Source: Candidatus Kuenenia stuttgartensis (GTDB taxonomy: Bacteria; Planctomycetota; Planctomycetia; Planctomycetales; Planctomycetaceae). Taken from it: a stretch of DNA of 51,388 nucleotides. The stretch spans positions 1-51,388 of the forward strand of contig CAMDPK010000029.1 of NCBI GenBank assembly GCA_945904015.1. The letters run 5' to 3'. Shown piece by piece: positions 25,905-35,697 of the stretch; the first letter of the stretch is position 1, and each line of letters opens with the position of its first letter. Both the position numbers and the translations under genes were made by a program. A model generated the notes under the pieces. The model saw only the letters and a list, made by a program, of their open reading frames with translations. It ran no database searches and was not told the DNA's origin.

Positions 25905-27167
25905 ATGTTCGTTCGCGTCGTGTCGCTATTCGCGTTGATGGTTTCGAGTTTCTCCGCAGCCACGTTCGGCGGTGATTGGACACAGTTTCGCGGCCCCGGC
26001 GGATTAGGCATCAGCGACGACAAAGGAGTGCCGGTCAAGTGGTCGTCCACCGACAATATCGCCTGGAAGGTTGAGCTTCCCGGTCCCGGAGCATCCAGTC
26101 CGATCGTCGTCGGCAACCGAGTCTTTCTGACGTGCTACACCGGTTATGGCTTGGAACCGGCCAAGGGAGATCCCCAAGAACTTCGCCGCCACTTGCTCTG
26201 CTTCGATCGGAGTAGCGGCAAGGAACTCTGGAAGAAGACCTTCGAGCCCAAGTTGCCCGAACACAAATACGAAGGCGAAGGTTCGTACCACGGATACGCT
26301 GCCAGCACGCCGATCAGCGACGGCGAGCGGCTGTATGTTTTCTTCGGCAAGTCGGGCGTCTTCTGCTTCGATCTCGACGGCCAACAACTCTGGCAAGCGA
26401 GCGTCGGCGAAGGGACCAACGGCTGGGGTTCGGGCTGCTCGCCGGTGCTCTTCGGCAAGTTGCTGCTGGTCAACGCGAGCATCGAGAGTGGTTCGCTAGT
26501 CGCGCTCGACAAACTGACCGGCAAAGAAGCGTGGAAGGCCGGCGGAGTTCGTTCCGCATGGAACACTCCGCTGCTGGTCGATGCGAAGTCGCGCCGCGAA
26601 GTGGTCGTCAGCACGGAAAGCCGTCTGCTGAGCTTCGATCCCAACGACGGCAAGGCCCTCTGGAACGCCGACGGAGTCCATCGCTACGTCTGCCCCAGTG
26701 TCGTCGCTCACGACGGCGTCGTCTTTGCGATCGGCGGGGGCCACACCTCCGTGGCCGTTCGCGCCGGCGGCAGCGGTGATGTCACCGAATCGCACACTGT
26801 CTGGCGCAAGCCAAAAGGCTCGAATGTCGGTTCGCCGGTGTATCTCGACGGCCATCTGTATTGGGCCACCGATGGCGGCGGAATCGTCTGCTGTCAAAAC
26901 GCCGCGACCGGTGAATTCGTTTACGAGAAGCGGCTCGAACCCGGATCAGGAACGATCTGGTCGTCCCCCGTGTTGGCGGACGGCAAGTTGTATTTCGTCT
27001 CACAAACCAAAGGGACGTTCGTGGTCGCCGCCAAACCCGAATACGAATTGCTCGCACACAACACGTTTGCCGAAGACGACAGCCGCACGAACGCCTCGCC
27101 CGCCGTCCACAACCGCCAACTGCTCCTGCGAACCGATCGGGCGTTGTACTGCATTGGCAAGAAGTGA
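25905..27167 (+). CDS. Exported BamB-like PQQ beta-propeller protein
   Basis: 420 residues. Signal peptide MFVRVVSLFALMVSSFSAA, then DWTQFRGPGGLGIS, the typical opening of planctomycete PQQ-like proteins, then propeller strands (LLCFDRSSGKELWKKTFEP, LVALDKLTGKEAWKAGG, LLSFDPNDGKALWNADG). No separate enzyme domain. The ATG at 25905 follows AAGGAG. The open frame extends far upstream but that part lies antisense to the mlrC-like gene and is not coding. Probably periplasmic; a role in outer-membrane assembly should not be assumed from the fold. Confidence 0.88.
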   Translation: MFVRVVSLFALMVSSFSAATFGGDWTQFRGPGGLGISDDKGVPVKWSSTDNIAWKVELPGPGASSPIVVGNRVFLTCYTGYGLEPAKGDPQELRRHLLCFDRSSGKELWKKTFEPKLPEHKYEGEGSYHGYAASTPISDGERLYVFFGKSGVFCFDLDGQQLWQASVGEGTNGWGSGCSPVLFGKLLLVNASIESGSLVALDKLTGKEAWKAGGVRSAWNTPLLVDAKSRREVVVSTESRLLSFDPNDGKALWNADGVHRYVCPSVVAHDGVVFAIGGGHTSVAVRAGGSGDVTESHTVWRKPKGSNVGSPVYLDGHLYWATDGGGIVCCQNAATGEFVYEKRLEPGSGTIWSSPVLADGKLYFVSQTKGTFVVAAKPEYELLAHNTFAEDDSRTNASPAVHNRQLLLRTDRALYCIGKK

Positions 27168-27186
27168 CCGGGATTTGAGTCGTGAC

Positions 27187-27621
27187 TTACGGTAGGACAG
27201 ACATCCCCAGCGCCTGTGCGGCGGTTCGTTGGCGGCTGTCGTTGGAAACAAACTCTGTTTCACCTGCCGAAAGCGCGGCCGCGAGATGTAGCGCATCCAG
27301 CGTGCGAATTGAGATCGGACTGGCACGCCGGAAGCAGGTCTGAGCCACATGCTGGAATTCAGCGTGAAGATCGAATTCGGACGCGACGAGTTCCACCAGC
27401 CCGGAAGCGATGTCGATCAACAACTCGTCAGCCAGCGTGTCGGCTGTTTGACGGTCGAGTGTTCCCTCGGCCTCTTGTCGCCGCAGCGTCAGCGTGACTT
27501 CAAACTGTCCGAGCGGCGACGTACGCAGTGGGACTGGCCGTTTCGCGAGCGACAAGAAGACGGCGGAATCCGGCTCTTTGAGATACAGCTTCGCCAGCGC
27601 CGACGAGTCCCAATAGCTCAT
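27187..27621 (-). CDS. VapC-like PIN-domain toxin
   Basis: 144 residues. PIN ribonuclease fold with the acidic residues expected: D5 in YWDSSALAKLYLKE, Glu in LGQFEVTLTL, Asp in TLDALHLAAAL and Asp in FVSNDSRQRTAA. Members cleave tRNA or other RNA and are held inactive by a partner encoded just upstream. Here the partner gene ends 3 bp before this start, the normal vapBC order. Convergent with the propeller gene. Function as a toxin is inferred from family and context. Confidence 0.88.
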   Translation of the reverse strand: MSYWDSSALAKLYLKEPDSAVFLSLAKRPVPLRTSPLGQFEVTLTLRRQEAEGTLDRQTADTLADELLIDIASGLVELVASEFDLHAEFQHVAQTCFRRASPISIRTLDALHLAAALSAGETEFVSNDSRQRTAAQALGMSVLP

Positions 27622-27624
27622 GCG

Positions 27625-27855
27625 TCAAATCCGATCCGCCCGAAGCTCGTCCAGAATCTCTTGCGAAGGTCGGAGTTTCTTCGCGGCGGTGAGCGACTGA
27701 AGCTGTTCCAGTTTTTTCACCCACGCTTCGCGGTCGATGACCGGCTCGCGATGAGACGCACTCGAGCGAAGTTCACCGGCCAGAGCGCGCAGCAACTCCT
27801 CTTGTTCGACACGAGGCAACTGCGAGATCAACGATCGGATTTCTGGCAAGCTCAT
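27625..27855 (-). CDS. Probable VapB-like antitoxin
   Basis: 76 residues, charged and helical (LPEIRSLISQLPRVEQEELL, WVKKLEQLQSLTAAKKLRPS). It does not show a clear AbrB- or RHH-type DNA-binding motif, but its size, position directly before the PIN toxin, and C-terminal region ending SQEILDELRADR, typical of PIN-partner antitoxins, support the call. It would also repress its own promoter; the divergent SIR2-like gene starts about 150 bp away. Confidence 0.75.
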   Translation of the reverse strand: MSLPEIRSLISQLPRVEQEELLRALAGELRSSASHREPVIDREAWVKKLEQLQSLTAAKKLRPSQEILDELRADRI

Positions 27856-28007
27856 GATCTTTGTAGGCTACGTCAGCCAGACGAATCACTCAAGAACGGT
27901 TTTTGATTTCGATTGGCAACTGTGCCGCCCCTACGTCATCGAGGCGAATCGTTTGAACCTAGACTTCGGCTTTCGGGAGCAGCAATTGATTTTATGGAGC
28001 ATGTCAA

Positions 28008-29093
28008 ATGCCAACTACAAAACGAGTATTCATTCTTGGCGCGGGATTCTCGAAGCCAGCAGAAATGCCGCTTGCGACAGAACTCCTTCCTTTACTCACG
28101 CAAAAACTTGATCTCGACGAGATGCGGCAATGGCTTGAATGGCTATGCGAACGGTTGGCTTGGCTCTCTGGGAATGATCAGCGAGCAGGTTCTATCACCC
28201 AGAATATCGAGCAAGTCTTCCATAACGCGCACTTCGACATCGAAGTTCATCGCCTCAGGCAACATCTCTCGCCGGTCGGTCCGCACGACGGACCTGGAAC
28301 ACCATCGAATGCTGCTGCGTCTATCTCGGCTTGGTTGTCGTACCTTGAAGAGGCACTATGCGATGTCATTCTCGAAAAGGACGATCAAGCCGACCTCGCA
28401 CCGATCATCCGTTGGGCGGGCACCATTGACTCCAGCGACACAGTCATGACGTTTAACTACGACACACTTGTGGAACGCGCACTGTCCGGAGTTGGCAAGA
28501 CGTGGAACCACGGAACGGGTCGAGAAGGAGACAGCGGGATCACCGTTTGCAAAATGCACGGCTCCATCGACTGGATCGTTGCAAATCGTTCAGATCCACT
28601 TTCAAAACTGGATCTTCTCTTCGACAAGCCGAACGCTAACAGAACGGAACAGAACACCGGACATATTGAGGAGGATTTTCTACTGTGGCGATGCCAGACG
28701 CGTGAGCAATTACAGAATTGGATGTCGGATCGCGACCTCCAATGGATTCCTAGGGACGCATCGCCGCCCACCGTCGGCATCGCTGGACTTGGGGCATACA
28801 AACAACTGCATCGAATTCCCGGCTTAGGACGCGTATGGACGAGTGGGATGCAAGCGTTGTCTGCAGCGGATGTCTGTGTCGTTGTCGGCTTCTCGATGTC
28901 GGACTTCGACGCGATGGCACAGATGCTGTTTGCGGAAGTCGCAAGGAAACGCCGTGACGAGAGCCGTCCACTACCTGTGATCGTTATCGATCCGTCTGCA
29001 AATGACGAATCCAAAGTCAGATTCAGACGAGTGTTTCGGCACGTCGATTTCGTCAAAAGCCTTCACGAGGTCATCGACTGGAACTGCTACTGA
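28008..29093 (+). CDS. SIR2-like domain protein
   Basis: 361 residues. VFILGAGFSKPAEMPLATEL at the N-terminus is a SIR2-type nucleotide-binding loop. MTFNYDTLVERAL and CKMHGSIDW correspond to the conserved Asn-Asp and His motifs; DVCVVVGFSMSDFDAMAQML is the second nucleotide-binding part. No extra effector or sensor domain is visible. SIR2-like proteins of this kind occur in many anti-phage systems, where they deplete NAD+, but stand-alone copies also exist without known role. It is next to the toxin-antitoxin pair and codon use appears less GC-biased than its neighbours, consistent with recent acquisition. No partner gene is adjacent. Confidence 0.75.
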   Translation: MPTTKRVFILGAGFSKPAEMPLATELLPLLTQKLDLDEMRQWLEWLCERLAWLSGNDQRAGSITQNIEQVFHNAHFDIEVHRLRQHLSPVGPHDGPGTPSNAAASISAWLSYLEEALCDVILEKDDQADLAPIIRWAGTIDSSDTVMTFNYDTLVERALSGVGKTWNHGTGREGDSGITVCKMHGSIDWIVANRSDPLSKLDLLFDKPNANRTEQNTGHIEEDFLLWRCQTREQLQNWMSDRDLQWIPRDASPPTVGIAGLGAYKQLHRIPGLGRVWTSGMQALSAADVCVVVGFSMSDFDAMAQMLFAEVARKRRDESRPLPVIVIDPSANDESKVRFRRVFRHVDFVKSLHEVIDWNCY

Positions 29094-29196
29094 TTGAAGC
29101 TGGTCGGCATGGGAATGCCATTCGAGGAAATTTCACGAAGCGAAGGCATTGGGCGGCGACTTAGACGCAAATGAGAAAAGAGACCAAGTTTTGTTT

Positions 29197-31741
29197 TTAC
29201 GGCGATGGCGAACAGACAACCCGGAATCCGTGGGTGATTCCATCGCGAACCCCCGGGGCGAATCCAAGGCGAAAGGCCCCACGGGACCAATCGCTGCGGG
29301 CGTCCCACGAACCCCCGCGAAACACACGTTGTTCTGAGCCATTCTTCACCAACGGATCGGACGTTGGCGTCTCTCGCGAACGACCTTTGTATGCATCAGG
29401 GTCATACACATCTTCACACCATTCCCACACGTTGCCGTGCATTTGTGCCAGTCCGAACGAGTTCTTCGGATACCTCGCATCATCAACCGCGGTGGTTCGT
29501 TCCAAATACGTTCCCTTCTTCGTAGTGCCGTATGGAAAGTTGCCGTTCACATTTGCCTTGTCGCCGTTGAGCACTCGTCCGAAGTTGAACGGCCAGGCAC
29601 CGGCTTGGCAGCCATATTCCCACTCGGCTTCCGTCGGTAAACGATAACCAACTCCACCGCTCACAGTGACAGTCGCTTTCTCAATTGACTGATCGCTGCT
29701 GCGACTGATGATTGTCAGCCGATAGTACGGCACCCGTCCATCTGCGTCGCTCAACTTGTTGCAGAACTCAACCGCATCGAACCACGTCACGTTCTCAACT
29801 GGGAACCGACTCGTGTTCAAGCCAGACACAGCTTCTCTTTCTCTTTCCGATCCGGTCTGTGAAAAAAAACTCGTGTTACGTCCGAGGACTTTTTGAAACT
29901 CGCCCTGCGTGACTTCGTACACGCCCGTGTAAAACGGCTTCGTGATACGCACCGGATGACTGGGAATCTCGTTCTCAAAATGCTCTCCAGCCGACTGGTC
30001 CCCGGGGAGAGAGATCTTCACGTCCGACCCCATTAAGAACTGCCCCGCAGGAATCAACGTGAACTTCATTCCGGTGGACTTGGACGTGTACTCTTTGGGA
30101 CGTACTCGCTCAAGGAATGTTCCCACCCCCAAGTCCTTCACGATGTCCCCGAATGTGCTGACGAACAACTCGCGTTTGATCGTCCGGCCGGGCACCTTGA
30201 GCGATCCCAGCGTTCGGCCCAACGTGGGGGAACGGTCGAGAGCTTTCAAGAATTCGTCCACCGGCAGGCCGAGTTCGGCGGCGGCCAGTTTGGCGTTCAA
30301 TTCGGCTTCAAATCGCAGAGCCAGTTGAACAATCGGGTCTTGCTTGGCCACAGGAGCACCGCTCTTCTGCATCGCCTCGGCGAAGCGGGCAGCGTCTTCT
30401 TTCAGGAACTCGTCGAACTTCGCGGCAGGCGGGTAGATCGCTTGGACCGTCTCGACTTCATGCGCGGTGAAGGACGCTCGATTCTGCTCGACATGCTCGC
30501 GGACTTCGTCCTGCTTGCGGATCATCCCGGCGACGTGGCACGACATGCACGAGAGGCCGTTGACGACGGCTCGGTCTTTCTGCACCGGATCGCTGACGAT
30601 GGCGGGCGGCCCCTTGTCGATCCGTTGGCCTTTCGCGTCCACCAGCAAGTACGCCTGCAAGCCGTTCGGTAAGTTGAAGATGATCTCGCCGCCGTCATGC
30701 TCGAAAGCGTTCTCGCCCTTCGGGCCGAGCGGATGCGCGAACAGATTCTTGCGGCCGTCGTTGCCGCCGAAGTCGTAGCTCTTCCAGTACGCGCCGTTCG
30801 TCAGGTCCGACTCGTGCCGTTCGATCAGCCGGTTGTTCTGTGAGACTCCCGACCCGTTGAAGCCGGCTCGCCACACCTTGCGCGTGCGCAGGTTTTCGTC
30901 CACGTCCACCTGCAACAGCTTTTCGAGTTCGCGGTCGGTCTCCGGCAATTGCAGCACTTGATGGTACAGCGGCGGTCGCGACGCGGCGGCGACAAACCAA
31001 TCGCCACGCACCACCGGCAACTCGCTGCCCGTGACCTTGTAGGTGTACTTGGCCGACGGGGAATCGTGCTTCACTCCGTAGGGATTGGCCGCGAGGATGG
31101 CGTCCCAAAATTCTCTCGTTCCACTTGTAGTCCCGCAGGTCGATGGCGAAGAGCGTTTGCTGCGGATCAACCGCTCGCGGCGGCTTGACTCTCCGCCCCC
31201 ACGAAAGACTGTTGATGAGCTTCGACAGAGCATTCCGATAGGTCGCCAACTGATCGTCATCCAGCCCCGCGTTGTAGAGATGCGTGATCGTGAAGTAGCG
31301 GATGAACGGCAGGTCGTCACGGTTGGTCTTCTCGATCTTTGCCAAGTCCGCCGCGATGGCCACGAGCGTGTCAGCCGGCGACACAAACTTTCGCACTGGC
31401 TGACCCGCCGCGAAGTCCGCCGCACCGGCCGCAATCCACTTTTGCAGCGTGTCTTGATCTCCTTGCGCGAGCGGCCCAGTGTCCTGCGGCATCTCGCCGC
31501 TGCGAATCTTCGCCAACAACGACGACTTCTCTGGGGCTCCCGGTTTCACTCGCCGAGGCACCAGCGACTCGCGGTTGAGCACATACAACTCAGACTCGGC
31601 CTTGCCCCCTTCGCCGTGACAGCGATAGCAGTGCCGCTTGAGAATCGCATGCGCCTGCTTGGCCAAGTCGGCCTGCGCGTGCGCCGTTGATGCTCCGCCA
31701 ACGGCTCCCAAACCGACCAACAAGCTCAACGACAAACACAA
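29197..31741 (-). pseudogene. Cytochrome / SUMF1-domain fusion with a frameshift
   Basis: Two overlapping frames together form one protein of about 848 residues. The first part (from the ATG at 31741) has a signal peptide and a planctomycete cytochrome C domain (ILKRHCYRCHGEGGKAESEL). The second, from about 31115 down to 29197, has a second haem motif (LSCMSCHVAGM) and a C-terminal SUMF1 domain (FTLIPAGQFLMGSD, YRLPTEAEWEYGCQAGAW, MHGNVWEWCEDVYDPDAY, FRGGSWDARSDWSRGAFRLG). The break is at plus-strand TTCTCTCG (31111-31118): removing one base joins DLRDYKWNE to EFWDAILAANPYG. Both halves look intact, so it is a recent mutation or a sequencing error. The SUMF1 part lacks the Cys pair of true formylglycine-generating enzymes. 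Confidence 0.85.
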
Positions 31742-31869
31742 CTAGAGACGGGGCATGTCGGGACTCCCGCACGAGGCGGAACGCAAAGTTGCACGAAACG
31801 CCGAACCGGCGTCGAATGATTCTGCCCTGACCACACCCAACCATGCAACACCCGACCCGAATTCGTTCG

Positions 31870-33012
31870 CTACACCGTCACGACCAGATTGTCGCGGTGG
31901 ATGACTTCGGCATACGGGACGTCGCCGAGCACCTTGGCAATGTCGGCCGTCTTCTTGCCGGCGACGAGGCGAGTTTCGCGTGAGTCGAAATTCGTCAGGC
32001 CGCGAGCGAACTCTTCGCCGTGTTCGTCTTCCAACGCGACGACTTCGCCGCGAGCGAACTCGCCGGTGACCGATTTGATGCCGGCGGCGAGCAGCGATTT
32101 GCCTTGATGCTCGACCGCGCGGCGTGCTCCGGCGTCGAGGCGGAAGCGGCCTTTCGGTTTGACCGTGAATCCGATCCAGCGTTTCCAGGCCGGGACCGCT
32201 TTGTGCTTGCCGAGGAACAGCGTGCCGATGTCTTTGCCGGAAAGGATCGCATCGAGCACCTTCGGCTGCGTGCCGTCCGCGATGATGACGTCCTCGCCGA
32301 CAGCGGTCGCGATGCGAACCGCTTCGAGCTTTGATTGCATCCCGCCTGTGCCGCGTGCGCTCGTCGATTCGACGGCCAGCGTCCGAAGAGCGTCGTCCCA
32401 CGAGGCAACCAGTGGGATCAGTTTGCTGCCGGACTTTGCGGGGTCACCGTCGTACAGGCCGGCGACGACGCTCAGGATTACCAGCAGCGGCGAGTCCATC
32501 AGGCCGGTGACCATCGCGGCGAGTTGGTCGTTGTCGCCGAATTTGATCTCGGCAATGCTGACCGTGTCGTTCTCGTTGATGATCGGCACGACCTTGTATT
32601 CGAACAACGTGTTGAGCGTGTTCCGGACGTTGAGGTAGCGCGTGCGATTCTTGAAGTCGTTCGCGGTCAGCAGCAGTTGCGCGGCGGAGTAGCCTCGGCG
32701 TTGCAGACAATCGTTGTAGAGCCGGATCAAGTGCGCCTGTCCGACAGCGGCTGCCGCTTGCAGGTGTGGCAAATCCTTCGGCCGATGCTTCAGGCCGAGC
32801 AAACTCATCCCCGCACCGATCGCGCCGCTGCTGACCATCACGACTTTGCGGCCGGAGTCCAGAATCCGCAGCACTTGATCGCACAACGATTCGATGCGAT
32901 CGAGGTCGAGCGTGTCGTCGGCCTTCGACAGCACATTCGTGCCGATTTTCACCACAATCGTTTTGGCAGAGCCGATGATGGCGGCGAGGGTTGTTGGCTG
33001 AGCTTGTCCCAT
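31870..33012 (-). CDS. proB: Glutamate 5-kinase
   Basis: 380 residues. Catalyses the first step of proline synthesis (glutamate to gamma-glutamyl phosphate). The amino-acid kinase domain (about 15-265) shows IVVKIGTNVLS, VMVSSGAIGAGMSLLG, AAVGQAHLIRLY, VVPIINENDTVS, FGDNDQLAAMV and GTGGMQSKLEA. A C-terminal PUA domain (about 285-370) includes GAGIKSVTGEFARGEVVAL-type sequence (here AAGIKSVTGEFARGEVVAL). This is the usual long form. proA is not in the window. Divergent from purF, with a palindromic repeat in the gap. Confidence 0.96.
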   Translation of the reverse strand: MGQAQPTTLAAIIGSAKTIVVKIGTNVLSKADDTLDLDRIESLCDQVLRILDSGRKVVMVSSGAIGAGMSLLGLKHRPKDLPHLQAAAAVGQAHLIRLYNDCLQRRGYSAAQLLLTANDFKNRTRYLNVRNTLNTLFEYKVVPIINENDTVSIAEIKFGDNDQLAAMVTGLMDSPLLVILSVVAGLYDGDPAKSGSKLIPLVASWDDALRTLAVESTSARGTGGMQSKLEAVRIATAVGEDVIIADGTQPKVLDAILSGKDIGTLFLGKHKAVPAWKRWIGFTVKPKGRFRLDAGARRAVEHQGKSLLAAGIKSVTGEFARGEVVALEDEHGEEFARGLTNFDSRETRLVAGKKTADIAKVLGDVPYAEVIHRDNLVVTV

Positions 33013-33109
33013 TTCGAGTCGTCAGTCCGTTGCGAGGAGTTTGTTTTTCGGGACAAGGTGTAGAAGAAGAGTGTCTTGGCTGAAAGAGTTTGGGATCACG
33101 GCTTTCGGC

Positions 33110-33184
33110 TTGGCGAGCGGGGGATGTGAATCCTTCGAGTCAGCCGCGCGAATTCTCGGGGGACTGACGTCCCCCGCTCGCCAA
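33110..33184. repeat. Inverted repeat between proB and purF
   Basis: Arms TTGGCGAGCGGGGGATGT (33110-33127) and its complement (33167-33184), differing at one of 18 positions, with a 39-bp spacer. It lies in the divergent promoter region. It has no GTAG/GTGG head. Confidence 0.85.
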
Positions 33185-33295
33185 TCTGTACCACCACCGT
33201 GATTTCAACGTCATTTAGAGTGGTTGGTTTCGCCTGGAACCGACCGTTATCATGCCGCGACTTTCGCTCTTCACCAACTTACGGCGGGACGATTC

Positions 33296-34897
33296 ATGTC
33301 GGAACTGCATCACGAATGCGGCATCGCGGCGGTTTATCACCTTCCCAATCGGGGCCGCAGCAATTTGGCTCCCAAAGAGGGCGTGGAACAGACCTCGCGG
33401 CTGATTCCGAGGTTGTTGCTGGATATTCAGAATCGCGGGCAGCTCGCCGCCGGCATGACCACGTTCAGTTCGGATCGCAATCAACTGATCGACACGCACA
33501 AAGATGTCGGGTCGGTGGCCGAGGTTTTTCAGCTCAACAAGCGAGAGGATTTCGAGTCGTTGATGTCCGAGTACGCCGGCTCCGCGGCGATCGGCCACGT
33601 TCGCTACGCCACCTGCGGCAAGGATGACCGCAGTTACGCTCAGCCGTTCGAGCGGCATCACATCGAGAAATCGAAATGGTTCAGCTTTGCTTTCAACGGG
33701 CAGTTGGCGAACTATCCAGAATTGCGTGATGAGGCTCTGAAAAACACGGACTTTCATCTGGCACGCGAGACCGACACTGAAATCCTGATGCACCTGATTT
33801 GCCAGGAATTGAAGCTGAGAGAATCCAAGGGCCGGCCCGATCTGTTGGAGTTGCTGTCCAGCCTCGCGCGGCGGCTGGACGGAGCCTACAACATCGTCTT
33901 CGTGAACTCGCTGGGCGACATGTTCGTGGCTCGCGACCCGCTCGGAATTCGGCCGCTGTGCTATGCGATTGACGGACCGCTGTTCGCCGCCGCCAGCGAA
34001 AGCGTTGCGTTATCGAACATGGGCTTCCTCGACTCGCAGATTCGCAGCCTGCCGCCGGGCACGGCCATCATTATTCAGGACGGCAAGATCGAATTTGAAC
34101 GCCGGTTCGCGGAAAGCCCGAAGCGTGCGCATTGCTTCTTCGAATGGATTTATTTCGCCAACGTGTGCAGCAATCTCGACGACCGCAGCGTGTACCTGAC
34201 TCGCAAACGGCTCGGCGAGGAGTTGGCTCTGCAAGAGCCGCTGAAAATGGATCATGACACGATTGTCGTTCCGGTTCCCGACACCGCGAAAGCTGCTGCC
34301 GACAGCATGGCCTATCAATTGAACGTCCCCAGCTTGGAGGGACTCATTCGCAATCGTTACGTCGGTCGCACGTTCATCGAAAGCGTGAACCGTGCAGACA
34401 AGGTTCGCGCGAAGTACACGCCGCTGCCGGAAGTGCTGGAAGGCAAGAAAGTCCTGCTGGTCGAGGACACGATTGTCCGCTCGACGACGATGAAGGCATT
34501 GGTCTCGCAAATCCGCGAACGTGGTCGAGCCAAGGAAGTGCATGTCCGCGTCGCGTGTCCGCCGATCATCGCTCCCTGTTTTTACGGCATCGACATGAGC
34601 ACCGTGAAGGAATTGTTCGCGACTCGATTCATGTCCGATGCGGAGTTGACTCCCGAAATCGAAGCCAACATGGCCCGCGCGATTGGAGCCGACTCGTTGC
34701 GGTACTTGCCGATCAGTGCGATTTCTCGCAGCATCGGCCTTGCCCCGGATTCGCTCTGCCAAGCCTGTATTACTTCGGAGTATCCGACGGATGCCGGTCG
34801 CCGTCTGTATCAACTCGCCTGCGACAAGGTCGAGGATCAAAGCGGCTCGACCGGCAGAACCTACGACGCGCCAAAAGTGGTGCTCACGCGAACGTGA
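33296..34897 (+). CDS. purF: Amidophosphoribosyltransferase
   Basis: 533 residues. First committed step of purine synthesis: PRPP plus glutamine to phosphoribosylamine. The N-terminal class II glutamine amidotransferase begins [14 protein letters not shown]; Cys8 would be the nucleophile after removal of a short propeptide. The phosphoribosyltransferase domain has [17 protein letters not shown] and the PRPP loop [13 protein letters not shown] (about 385-397), slightly different from the common VDDSIVRGTT. Cys residues at [16 protein letters not shown] and LCQACIT suggest the iron-sulfur type as in Bacillus. The ATG at 33296 is chosen because the nucleophile must be close to the N-terminus; an upstream in-frame start gives a 24-residue extension without homology. 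Confidence 0.93.
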   Translation: MSELHHECGIAAVYHLPNRGRSNLAPKEGVEQTSRLIPRLLLDIQNRGQLAAGMTTFSSDRNQLIDTHKDVGSVAEVFQLNKREDFESLMSEYAGSAAIGHVRYATCGKDDRSYAQPFERHHIEKSKWFSFAFNGQLANYPELRDEALKNTDFHLARETDTEILMHLICQELKLRESKGRPDLLELLSSLARRLDGAYNIVFVNSLGDMFVARDPLGIRPLCYAIDGPLFAAASESVALSNMGFLDSQIRSLPPGTAIIIQDGKIEFERRFAESPKRAHCFFEWIYFANVCSNLDDRSVYLTRKRLGEELALQEPLKMDHDTIVVPVPDTAKAAADSMAYQLNVPSLEGLIRNRYVGRTFIESVNRADKVRAKYTPLPEVLEGKKVLLVEDTIVRSTTMKALVSQIRERGRAKEVHVRVACPPIIAPCFYGIDMSTVKELFATRFMSDAELTPEIEANMARAIGADSLRYLPISAISRSIGLAPDSLCQACITSEYPTDAGRRLYQLACDKVEDQSGSTGRTYDAPKVVLTRT

Positions 34898-35138
34898 TCC
34901 TGAGACCGCCCGACTTGCGTTTTCTGGCTCGCGCATGTGGTTCGAATTTGACCGCTTGCCGGGGAAACGAACCCTCCGACCGGCATCATCGTGAGAAGCG
35001 ATCAGCCAGCCACAAGAAGTTGCAAATCATCACTTTTGTGCGTGATTTCACGGGGTCGTTACCTTAAGTTGCGGCGACTCGCGGCAGGAATCGGTCCATC
35101 GTCGCTTCGGTTTCTTGTCACAACACAGAGAGAAAAAC

Positions 35139-35570
35139 ATGTTCATCAATCGTCTGACACAATTGGCTTGTCTGGGGCTGATCTGCTGGAGTTGCAGCGC
35201 GGGAACAATTGCCGCGCAGGATTGGAACGGCGAACAATTCCCGGTTCAGTACAACGGCCCTCTGGAAGGTGCGGAGAACGTGTATTTGTATTCTCCGCAA
35301 TTCGGTTGGCGGCAGTTGCCGGTCGTCCGTGGCGGCAAGATGCCGGCGCGATATGCGCAGCCGTCAGCGGATCAGTGGCGAGGCTCCCCTTCGCAGTACG
35401 GTTGTCCCTGTGCGTCGAGCGTGCAACGGACTGGATACCGTGAATTGTGGGTTCCATTGAATGAGGTGCATCTCTACCAAAATGATTCGCGATTCCGAGT
35501 CGTGACTCCGATTCCGAAAGAGCCACCGGTCGCGCCAAAAATGCCTCCTAAGCCGGAAAAAATGCCGTAG
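35139..35570 (+). CDS. Small exported protein of unknown function
   Basis: 143 residues. Signal peptide MFINRLTQLACLGLICWSCSAGTIAA, then a short mature part that is Pro-, Tyr- and Trp-rich with QFGWRQLPVVRGGKMPARY and RELWVPLNEVHLYQNDSRFR, and a Pro/Lys tail (KEPPVAPKMPPKPEKMP). No recognised domain. The ATG at 35139 follows AGAGAGAAAA and begins the signal peptide; an upstream in-frame start adds eight residues. Possibly a cell-envelope protein. Confidence 0.65.
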   Translation: MFINRLTQLACLGLICWSCSAGTIAAQDWNGEQFPVQYNGPLEGAENVYLYSPQFGWRQLPVVRGGKMPARYAQPSADQWRGSPSQYGCPCASSVQRTGYRELWVPLNEVHLYQNDSRFRVVTPIPKEPPVAPKMPPKPEKMP

Positions 35571-35634
35571 GTGCCAGCCTGCGTTGGGACCGGCACCGGC
35601 GGGCATGGGAAACAACGGTCGAATCTCAAATGAA

Positions 35635-35668
35635 AAAGACCACCGAAGAATCGGTGGTCTTTGTTTTT
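35635..35668. terminator. Bidirectional intrinsic terminator
   Basis: Perfect 12-bp stem AAAGACCACCGA / TCGGTGGTCTTT with an AGAA loop, followed by GTTTTTT on the plus strand and by TTTTT on the minus strand. It lies between two convergent genes and should stop transcription of both. Confidence 0.9.
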
Positions 35669-35697
35669 TGTCCGTCGGCGAAGGTGTTGGCCAGTGA

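Noticed and set aside
27860..27885. GTAGGCTACGTCAGCC as a further REP-like copy
   Set aside because: It has a GTAG and a short GGCT/AGCC stem but no inverted partner nearby; evidence too weak.
29500..29960. Formylglycine-generating enzyme activity for the SUMF1 domain
   Set aside because: The Cys pair expected after RGGSW is absent (DARSDWSRGAFR instead).
30695..31741. 348-codon ORF as a separate gene
   Set aside because: Its last third is out-of-frame sequence of the next ORF; together they form one frameshifted gene.
34930..34990. GTGGTTCGAATTT resembling a tRNA T-loop
   Set aside because: No matching acceptor, D or anticodon stems could be formed around it.
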